Assembly: GCA_014843695.1 (NCBI GenBank)
Contig: CM026393.1
Location: 9,015,536-9,079,535, forward strand
Reading direction: 5' to 3'
From: Archivesica marissinica
Taxonomy: Eukaryota; Mollusca; Bivalvia; Venerida; Vesicomyidae
Length of the DNA stretch: 64,000 bases
In this document: positions 49,401-61,400 of the stretch, piece by piece
Layout of the letters: the number at the start of each line of letters is the position of its first letter
Position numbering within the stretch: position 1 is the first letter of the stretch
Notes under the pieces: generated by a model
What the model was told of the DNA's origin: nothing
Database searches by the model: none
What the model saw: only the letters and a program-made list of their open reading frames with translations
Program-made: the position numbers and the translations under genes

Positions 49401-52400
49401 AGGTGGACATACTCAGGTCAGAGATTGAGTCTACAGGTGGTCTGGTCAAGGCTGTTTCCAAAGTACATTTCCAAAGTGGCCTAGCTCTTGTGGAGTGCTT
49501 TAATAAAATATGGTGAGAATATTTTAGTAATATTATAATTTTGCTCATTTCTAAAGTACATTTCTAGACTGGTCTAGCATGTGTTCAGTGCTTTGACCCG
49601 TTCACATGTAGATACACCTCTGTGCGCGGTGCTTACTTCTTGACTGAAGTAGTGGAGGATGTGTGATGATGGATCAAACTGGATTTGGATCCCAGCTTCA
49701 GTTCCTCAGTAGTATTCATCCTATAACCTGCAGCAAGGATGGCATAGCCGTGATTACAGTTTACTTAGGCTGTTTGTTTACTGGTTTTAAAATCTTGCCA
49801 ACAACTTATGTGCTATGGCGCCTGTTACTGGTGGAAGACACGGGATGCCAGTGCAGTATTTCAGGCACATGCCTGTTACTGGTGGAAGACACGGGATGCC
49901 AGTGCAGTATTTCAGGCACATGCCTGTTACTGGTGGAAGACACGGGATGCCAGTGCAGTATTTCAGGCACAGGCCTGTTACTGGTGGAAGACACTGGATG
50001 CCAGTGCAGTATTTCAGGCACATGCCTGTTACTGGTGGAAGACACTGGGTGCCAGTGCAGTATTTCAGGCACATATGGGTGCACAGATAGAACCACTGAC
50101 CTTTCACAAGCCAGCTGAATAGCTTACTCGCATGAATAAATGACACCTCAAATGTGTTTCAAACCTACATCGGTGAAGGGAAAGTGATTCTAGCCAATGG
50201 CAACGATCGAATCCACATGGCCACGTAGGTCCCTTCACTCAGGATGAAACAATTGAATAATTGCAACATTTTAAATTTCTTTCCTTTTGATATATAATTT
50301 TCGTACACGTATTTATTGTATTATATTCGAGAGCTGTAGCCGTTAATTTGTCCAATTATTCACATGATGCATATATGCCACTGTCCAACCAGAACAAACT
50401 GTCTCTACTAGATACCAACTTAGCTCTACTATTCACACATAGATCAGAAGCACAGTTTTAATCATAGCCAAAGCTGCACTTGACAGAGTTATAACTGCCT
50501 AGCTGCACATGGCACAGTTATAACTGCCTAGCTGCACATGACACAGTTATAACTGCCTAGCTGCACATGACACAGTTATAACTGCCTAGCTGCACATGAC
50601 ACAGTTATAATGGTCTAGCTGCACATGACACAGTTATAACTACCTATCTGCTGCACATAACACAGTTATAACGGTCTAGCTGCACATGACACAGTTATAA
50701 CTGCCTAGCTGCACATGACACAGTTATAATTGCCTAGCTGCACATGACACAGTTATAATTGCCTAGCTGCACATGACACAGTTATAACTGCCTAGCTGCA
50801 CATGACACAGTTATAATGGTCTAGCTGCACATGACACAGTTATAACTACCTATCTGCACATAACACAGTTATAATGGTCTAGCTGCACATGACACAGTTA
50901 TAACTGCCTAGCTGCACATGACACAGTTATAACTGCCTATCTGCACATAACACAGTTATAACGGCCTAGCTGCACATGACACAGTTATAACTGCATAGCT
51001 GCACATGACACAGTTATAATTGCCTAGCTGCACATGACACAGTTATATCTACTTGTAATTATATTTGAGTAAACCTGGTGTTTTGAACTAAACCATCGGA
51101 CATAGAACCTGTGTTGATAATGTCACATAATATTCAATGTACAAAACATGTATATGTTGTGCTCAATACATTGGCAATATGTCCTATGTTAGTTTATACA
51201 AATTTATTTTAGCTCAATTGCGAAACAAGTTATTTCAACTTATATAAATCACTCTCTGGACCTCATTCCTGATGGAATCCATCGCCACGAGGGAGAGAGA
51301 AGAGGCAACGTGGAATTTAAATGCCTTGCCTAAGGGCACAATCGTAACGGCTCCAGTGGGGCTCGAACTCCGGACCTTTTGCACCTGAAGCGAACGCGCA
51401 TCCACTGCGCTATCACGACTTCCACTGTATATGTATATGTTGTGCTCAATACATTGGCAATATGTCCTATGAGTCACCCAGCACAATTCCATATATATAT
51501 CAAATCAAACAATTAAAATCATAACTCATTAAGGTATCAATTAAAGACACCCATAATATAGTTTAGGTTATACAAATTTATTTTAGCTCGATGGCGAAAC
51601 AAATTCTTACAACTTATATTAATCACGCTCGATACCTCATTCCTGATGGACTCCATCGCCACGAGGGAGAGAAAAGAGGCAATGTGGAATTTAAATGCCT
51701 TGCCTAAGGGCACAATCATAACGGCTCCAGTGCGGCTCAAACTCCAAGCCTTCGCATTTGAAGCAAATGCGCAACCACTGCGCTATCACGACTTGCACAT
51801 AATAACATGTATTTGTGGCAGAAACCTATCACTCTATTATACACTGTGCTTATCAGCAAGGCAATCTTAGCTTGGTTTAAGTTTTTCAAGCTAATTATTG
51901 TTTCTTATGGCCAACTAGTTTGGACTAGATTTTGAAATGGGTTCAACAAAAGCTGATATTGACATTGCAGGATTGCTGGGTGGGATGTGAAGAAGTTTCC
52001 GAGATTGTACGACAAGTTTCACATTGGCGACCAGCTTGTCTCCATTAACGATGTACAAGTTACAGATCTCTCATTTGCCCACAAACTTGTGAAAAATATT
52101 AAAGGTAAATACGCACATGACAAAGGTAAATACGCACATGACAAAGGTAAATACGCACATGACAAAGGTAAATACGCACATGACAAAGGTAAATACGCAC
52201 ATGACAAAGGTAAATACGCATATGACAAAGGTAAATACGCACATGACAAAGGTAAAACGCACATGACAAAGGTAAAACGCACATGACAAAGGTAAATATG
52301 CACATGGCAAAGGTAAATACGCACATGACAAAGGTAAATACGCACATGACAAAGGTAAATACGCACATGACAAAGGTAAATACGCACATGACAAAGGTAA

Positions 52401-55400
52401 ATACGCACATGACAAAGGTAAATACGCACATGACAAAGGTAAATACGCACATGACAAAGGTAAATACGCACATGACAAAGGTAAATACGCACATGACAAA
52501 GGTAAATACGCACATGACAAAGGTAAATACGCACATAACAAAGGTAAATACGCACATGACAAAGGTAAAACACACATGACAAAGGTAAAACGCACATGAC
52601 AAAAGGTAAATACGCACATGACAAAGGTAAATACGCACATGACAAAGGTAAATACGCACATGACAAGGTAAATATGCACATAACAAAGGTAAATACGCAC
52701 ATGACAAAGGTAAAACGCACATGACAAAGGTAAAACGCACATGACAAAGGTAAATACGCACATGACAAAGGTAAATACGCACATGAAAAAGGTAAATACG
52801 CACATGACAAAGGTAAATACGCACATGGCAAAGGTAAATACGCACATGACAAAGGTAAATACGCACATGACAAAGGTAAATACGCACATGACAAAGAGGT
52901 AAGTAGTTTCATACAATAGTGCTCCATATTGACTTGTATATACATATATGTAGAATTATGTCCCCATGGCAATTGGAACATAATGGGGTTATATATTGAT
53001 TATGTTAAATAATTACCTCCATAATTAGTTGTATAGCATGATACATATTCATGAGTATTGGTCTATTTCTAATAATGCTGTATACGGTCATTATACAAGG
53101 CAATAATACATGGAACTGTACTAACTGTTTATGTTGGCAAGTACATTTGGCAGAGAAACAAGTATACTTGGCGTGGACATCTCTTACATGTATGCCTGCT
53201 CAGCATATTAAAGGTTTTCCCACACATGTGTGGTTTTAAGTTTAATCAGTACAATTTCAAAATATTAACATGTTATTTTCCGTACAAGCATGTGTTTGCA
53301 CCAAAACAATGTATCCGAATTGATATATTGAGTGACAGTTATACCAAACATGTTTACTGGAACATCTGTAGCTTGCCAATTTATGGAATACATGTCCAAG
53401 CTTGTTTCTCTATAAAAGATGAAATAAATTTAGATTAGTGGGAGACGAACTGGGATTTTGAAAGCGCCGCATGGTGCTTAGGCAAACCGTAACAATTTAA
53501 TGATAAATAAATACTTGTGTTATAACTTGGACTTGTTGGAACTTGTACTATACGATTACGGTACACAATAACCTATTGCAACAGGATCAAACCCTTGCAC
53601 AAATACACTTTGTGATAGTGTCTTGCCATAACTTCTTCACTTGCCATAACTTCTTCACTTGCCATAGCTTCTTCACTTGCCATAACGTCGTCACTTGCCA
53701 TAACCTCTTCACAATCTATAGCTTCTTCACTTGCCACAACTTGCCATAATTTCTTCACTTGTCATAACTTCTTATCTTGCCATAACTTCTTCACTTGCTA
53801 TAGCTTCTTCACTTGCCAAAACTTCTTCACTTGCCATAATTTCCTCACTTGCCACAACTTCTTCACTTGTCATAATTTCCTCACTTGCCATAGCTTCTTC
53901 ACTTGCTCTAACTTCTTCACTAGCTTCTTCATTTTTCCTAGCTTCGTCATTTTCCATAGTTTCTTTACTTGCCATAACTTCTTAATTTTGCTATAACTTC
54001 TTCACTTGTCATAGCTTCTTCACTTGCCATAGCTTCTTCACTTGGTATAACTGCTTCACTTGCCATAACTTCTTCACTAGCTATAGCTTCTTCTCTTGCT
54101 ATAATTTCTTCACTTGTCATACCTTCTTCACTTGTCATAACTTCTTCACTTGCCATAATTTCTTCACTTGCCATAATTTCCTCACTTGCCATAGCTCTTC
54201 ACTTGCTCTAACTTCTTCACTAGCTTCTTCATTTTCCCTAGCATCTTCATTTTCCATAGCTTCTTTACTTGCCATAATTTCTTAATTTTGCTATAGCTTT
54301 TTCACTTGCCATAGCTACTTCACTTGCCATAGCTTCTTCACTTGGTATAGCTGCTTCACTTGCCATCACTTCTTCACTAGCTATAACTTCTTCTCTTGCT
54401 ATAAGTTCTTCACTTGTCATACTGTCTTCACTTGTCATAACTTCTTCACTTGCCATAGCTTCTTCACTTGTCATAGCTTCTTCATTTGCCATAACTTCTT
54501 CACTTGCCATAGCTTCTTCACTTGTCATATCTTCTTCACTTGCCATAGCTTCTTCACTTGCTCTAACTGCTTCACTAGCTTCTTCATTTCCCCTAGCTTC
54601 TTCATTTTCCCTAGCTTCTTTACTTGCCATATCTTCTTCATTTTGCTATAACTTCTTCACTTGCCATAGCTTCTTCACTTGCCATAGCTTCTTCACTTGG
54701 TATAGCTGCTTCACTTGCCATAACTTCTTCACTAGCTATAACTTCTTCTCTTGCTATAATTTCTTCACTTGTCATATCGTCTTCACTTGTCATAGCTTCT
54801 TCACTTGTCATAATTTCTTCACTTGTCATAACTTCTTCACTTGTTATAATTTCTTCGCTTGCCATACCTTCTTCACTTGCTATTATTTCTTCACTTGCCA
54901 TACCTTCTTCACTTGCCATACCTTCTTCACTTGCTATAATTTCTTCACTTGTCATAACTTCTTCACTTGCCATAGCTTCTTCATTTGCTATAACATTTTC
55001 ACTTGCCATAGCTTCTTCACTTGCCATAACTTCTTCACTTGCTATAACTTTTTCAATTGCTATAACTTCTTCACTTGCCATAATTTCATCATTTCCCTAG
55101 CTTCTTCACCTTCCTTAGCTTCTTCATTTTCCATAGCTTCTTCATTTTCCATAGCTTCTTCACTTGCCATAACTTCTTCACTAGCTATAACATCTTCACT
55201 TTACCATCGCTTTCCATAACTTCTTCACTTTGCAAAACATGTAAAGAAAGACTTGGCCATAACTTTTCATCTCTTGACAGTTTTAGCTGATATCCGCAAA
55301 CAATTCTGTAAACTTAACATTAAACGGTTTAGTGCTTGGTGACATTATTATGTTGGTGTCATCGCAATGGATTCATTTATCCGAGTATGAATGGAAGCTC

Positions 55401-58400
55401 CCGACAATTGTTCACATTCTGTAAATGTATGCAGTTTACAAGACTAATCACCACTTAAGCACAACTCACAATACAGTAACAATATATTTCATGTTTAGTT
55501 CAATGTTAATGTATTTATTAACAGAAACAATTATTGATTGCGAGCAGCTTTGAGGTAATAATGTATTAGTACACAACCACTAACTAACCACTGTCCGTTA
55601 AAATCGATAACATTTATCTTCCACTAATATATCATCGTTTACTGTGACCCTTTTCCAAGGCCAAACATTAGTATGCCGAATACTTTTAAAATCTTAATAC
55701 TTAATACTAAAACTGTTCACAATTAATTTTGTGTGTGTGTGTTTTACGTTTATTTATCGTCGCTACCGGTTGCCCATATGAGCGACGCCTCCTGAAGAGA
55801 TTAGTCATTTTAGATTTTTGGAGGATGGTGCAATGATACAGACAGAGACCCATTCCCGAGTCTCCTCTGGTTCTTTTACGTGCACGGTGTAAAGCACCGA
55901 CACGAGACCTCGGTTTAAAATCCCATCTGAAAGACTGTTAATTTTATTAGGGTCAGACGGGGGTGGAACCTGTGATCCCTGGAATCAGTCCACAATTAAT
56001 TTTATTATGATATTATCCTATATACGTCTTATAGCTGATAGTATGGAGATAACTATACGGAGACTGCCGAACGCTAGAGTTTATGCAATACAGAGATCGA
56101 CTGAGGGAGAGAACCTTGGGATCAAACGTGTCGGGGGAACAGCAGATGTAAGTACAATAAACTGTATTACAGGCCAACACTGAGACCACCTGTTTCTATA
56201 TACCACTATCACGCTGTTGTAAGTACAATAAACTCTGTATTACAGGCCAACACTGCGACCACCTGTTTCTATATACCACTATCACACTGTTGTAAGTACA
56301 ATAAACTCTGTATTACAGGCCAACACTGAGACCACCTGTTTCTATATACCACTATCACACTGTTGTAAGTACAATAAACTCTGTATTACAGGCCAACACT
56401 GCGACCACCTGTTTCTATATACCACTATCACACTGTTGTAAGTACAATAAACTCTGTATTACAGGCCAACACTGAGACCACTTGTTTCTATATACCACTA
56501 TCACACTGTTGTAAGTACAATAAACTCTGTATTACAGGCCAACACTGCGACCACCTGTTTCTATATACCACTATCACACTGTTGTAGGTACAATAAACTC
56601 TGTATTACAGGCCAACACTGTGACCACCTGTTTCTATATACCACTATTTTGAGAAGCTACATAGAAGCGCCTCTTGACGCCATTACCAATACGACATACA
56701 TTAGTTAATACAAATTTATTTTAGCTTGATTGCAAAACAAGTTCTTACAACTTATATTAAGCACTCTCGAGACCTCATTCCTGATGGAATCCATTGCCAC
56801 GAGGGAGAGAGAAGAGGCAACGTGGAATTTAAATGCCTTGCCTAAGGGCACAATCGTAACGGCTCCAGCGGGGCTCCACTGCGCTATCACGACTTCCATA
56901 AGTGGGATAAGTGAATAATAAGACATACATTGACAATGTAGTAGCCACACCAATGTTCATAATAAAGGCCAGAATCTCGGATGTGGGATAGATATGGTGA
57001 CTACTTATCCACTGCATGATAGCTAAATGGCTGTCGTTTGTATGGAGATAAAATAGTATATTAACCTCTATGAAGGATGTACCATACTTAGTCATTGCAA
57101 TGGGGTTTTATAGACATGTTCGACTACATTTCAAAATATTTTGAATGTTTCCGTCTCCCGCTCCACTGCCCCCTCCATATTGGGAGACATGTTGTTTTTG
57201 CCTTCTCTCTTTGTATCTGCTGATAACTGGAGACACACAATCCACACTCCAGCTCCACTGCCGCCTCCATATTGGGAGACATGTTGTTTTTGCCTTCTCT
57301 CTTCTTTGTATCTGCTGATAACTGGAGACACACAATCCACACTCCAGCTCCACTGCCGCCTCCATATTGGGAGACATGTTGTTTTTGCCTTCTCTCTTCT
57401 TTGTATCTGCTGATAACTGGAGACACACAATCCACACTCCAGCTCCACTGCCGCCTCCATATTGGGAGACATGTTGTTTTTGCCTTCTCTCTTCTTTGTA
57501 TCTGCTGATAACTGGAGACACACAATCCACACTCCAGCTCCACTGCCGCCTCCATATTGGGAGACATGTTGTTTTTGCCTTCTCTCTTCTTTGTATCTGC
57601 TGATAACTGGAGACACACAATCCACACTCCAGCTCCACTGCCGCCTCCATATTGGGAGACATGTTGTTTTTGCCTTCTCTCTTCTTTGTATCTGCTGATA
57701 ACTGGAGACACACAATCCACACTCCAGCTCCACTGCCCCCTCCATATTGAGAGACATGTTGTCTTTGCCTTCTCTCTTCTGTGTATCTGCTTGATAACTG
57801 TAGAAACACAATCCACAGTCTTCTGTAGGCACACATACATTGTATGCTGCTTGCAATAGAATGCTAGTGACTGTGGTGTCAGTAGGTCAATGGTCACACA
57901 GTCTTTTGTAGGCACACATACATTGTATGCTGCTTGCAATAGAATGCTAGGGATGGTGGTGTCAGTAGGTCAATGGTCACACAGTCTTCTGTAGGCACAC
58001 ATACATTGTATGCTGCTTGCAATAGAATGCTAGTGACTGTGGTGTCAGTAGGTCAATGGTCACACAGTCTTCTGTAGGCACACATACATTGTATGCTGCT
58101 TGCAATAGAATGCTAGTGACTGTGGTGTCAGTAGGTCAATGGTCACACAGTCTTCTGTAGGCACACATACATTGTATGCTGCTTGCAATAGAATGCTAGT
58201 GACTGTGGTGTCAGTAGGTCAATGGTCACACAGTCTTCTGTAGGCACACATACATTGTATGCTGCTTGCAATAGAATGCTAGTGACTGTGGTGTCAGTAG
58301 GTCAATGGTCACACAGTCTTCTGTAGGCACACATACATTGTATGCTGCTTGCAATAGAATGCTAGTGACTGTGGTGTCAGTAGGTCAATGGTCACACAGT

Positions 58401-61400
58401 CTTCTGTAGGCACACATACATTGTATGCTGCTTGCAATAGAATGCTAGTGACTGTGGTGTCAGTAGGTCAATGGTCACACAGTCTTCTGTAGGCACACAT
58501 ACATTGTATGCTGCTTGCAATAGAATGCTAGTGACTGTGGTGTCAGTAGGTCAATGGTCAGTGTTGACCAATCGCTGTTTTTATTGATGTCAATCAAAGG
58601 TAATCATGTATTGATTTAGCACACCATTTATCTAAATATTTCAAGTCACAAATTAAAGTTCTCGAAAACGAAAGTAGGTGAATGGAAACGATTAAACATA
58701 TATTTAATAAGAAAACCGTGATATCTTAAATAACCCTCTTTGGAATGAGTGTGCTCTAAAATAGTTCACATGGTTTTAGTTGTGTTTAATTTAAACACTA
58801 TTTATTTCTTTGAATGAACATAGTCAAGTATAAATATTATGTACATACATGAGAAGATTTAACCTGCTTTGGTTGTGTTTGTTTGCAGATTGTGTACATT
58901 GACCCGCTGGGTTTAGCATACAGACATGGGCTGGTAGATAAAGCAACAACAATAGATGGCACTAGTGTATGTTACTGGACACTGACAGAGGTCAACATGA
59001 GACCGCTCAATCTCTTTTACAAAGACAGCGAGGTAGTTTAAACTTTATTTATTTTACAACGATTGCAAAGCAAGTTTAACAACTTATATTAATCACTCTT
59101 GTTGGCGCGGATGAAAGCGTAAATGTCGTCATTTGTGTGGGAGGAAACCAGAGTACCCGGAGAAATCCCACCTGTTCGATCTGGCGACCACCGTACCATT
59201 TCACATACTTTCCATTTCGAGGATCGAACCCGGGTTGCATTAGTGAGAAGTGAGCGTGCTAATCACTGCGGTAATCGGACATCGAGGTACAGTCACACCT
59301 TAGTTATACTATAGTCTGCCAGACAGCGAAGTACAGATACACCTTAGTTATACTATAGTCTGCCAGACAGTGAGGTACATACCTATGAATTCATGATTTA
59401 CCCACTGGGGCTTGCAATTTCGTGGTCTGGAAAATCGGTTAGAAATCTGTGAAACCAAAATTAATTGCCTGCAGAATTTCCTATTTGTCGCTTTAAAAAG
59501 TTGAAATATAAGAGTTTCTCCATACTGCCTGCATTTTAACAGTCCTTGCTTATCGTAACCAGGACCAAACCTGATTTAGCAAATCAGCTCTTTTGATTTA
59601 TCTTTTAAAAACACGTGTGACTGTTATGTGGGGGAGACAATTGTAGTTATGAACGGTGTTTGTCAATACATTGCAATTGCACCAACGTATGTCCTATATC
59701 TGCATGTCAATACATTGCAATTGCACCAACGTATGTCCTATATCTGCATGTCAATACATTGCAATTGCACCAACATATGTCCTATATCTGCATGCCAATA
59801 CATTGCAATTGCACCAACGTCTGTCCTATATCTGCATGTCAATACATTGCAATTGCACCAACGTATGTCCTATATCTGCATGTCAATACATTGCAATTGC
59901 ACCAATGTATGTCCTATATCTGCATGTCAATACATTGCAATTGCACCAACGTATGTCCTATATCTGCATGTCAATACATTGCAATTGCACCAACGTATGT
60001 CCTATATCTGCATGTCAATACATTGCAATTGCACCAACGTATGTCCTATATATGCATGTCAATACATTGCAATTGCACCAACATATGTCCTATATCTGCA
60101 TGTCAATACATTGCAATTGCACCAACGTCTGTCCTATATCTGCATGTTAATACATTGCAATTGCACCAACGTATGTCCTATATCTGCATGTCAATACATT
60201 GCAATTGCACCAACGTATGTCCTATATCTGCATGTCAATACATTGCAATTCCACCAACGTATGTCCTATATCTGCATGTCAATACATTGCAATTGCACCA
60301 ACGTATGTCCTATATCTGCATGTCAATACATTGCAATTCCACCAACGTATGTCCTATATCTGCATGTCAATACATTGCAATTGCACCAACGTATGTCCTA
60401 TATCTGCATGTCAATACATTGCAATTGCACCAACGTCTGTCCTATATCTGCATGTCAATACATTGCAATTGCACCAACGTATGTCCTATATCTGCATGTC
60501 AATACATTGCAATTGCACCAACGTATGTCCTATATCTGCATGTCAATACATTGCAATTGCACCAACGTATGTCCTATATCTGCATGTCAATACATTGCAA
60601 TTGCACCAACGTATGTCCTATATCTGCATGTCAATACATTGCAATTGCACCAACGTATGTCCTATATCTGCATGTCAATACATTGCAATTGCACCAACGT
60701 ATGTCCTATATCTGCATGTCAATACATTGCAATTCCACCAACGTATGTCCTATATCTGCATGTCAATACATTGCAATTGCACCAACGTATGTCCTATATC
60801 TGCATGTCAATACATTGTAATTGCACCAACGTATGTCCTATATCTGCATGTCAATACATTGTAATTGCACCAACGTATGTCCTATATCTGCATGTCAATA
60901 CATTGCAATTGCACCAACGTATGTCCTATATCTGCATGTCAATACATTGCAATTCCACCAACGTATGTCCTATATCTGCATGTCAATACATTGCAATTCC
61001 ACCAACGTATGTCCTATATCTGCATGTCAATACATTGCAATTCCACCAACATATGTCCTATATCTGCATGTCAATACATTGCAATTGCACCAACGTCTGT
61101 CCTATATCTGCATGTCAATACATTGCAATTGCACCAACGTATGTCCTATATCTGCATGTCAATACATTGCAATTGCACCAACGTATGTCCTATATCTGCA
61201 TGTCAATACATTGCAATTCCACCAACGTATGTCCTATATCTGCATGTCAATACATTGCAATTGCACCAACGTATGTCCTATATCTGCATGTCAATACATT
61301 GCAATTCCACCAACGTATGTCCTATATCTGCATGTCAATACATTGCAATTGCACCAACGTATGTCCTATATCTGCATGTCAATACATTGCAATTGCACCA

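Noticed and set aside
52019..52981. Minus-strand frames of 260-320 codons opposite exon 7 and its array
   Set aside because: Antisense of the 21-bp repeat, overlapping a well supported exon.
53573..55100. Several Ala/Ser/Glu-rich frames on both strands
   Set aside because: Products of the 18-bp array (period divisible by three).
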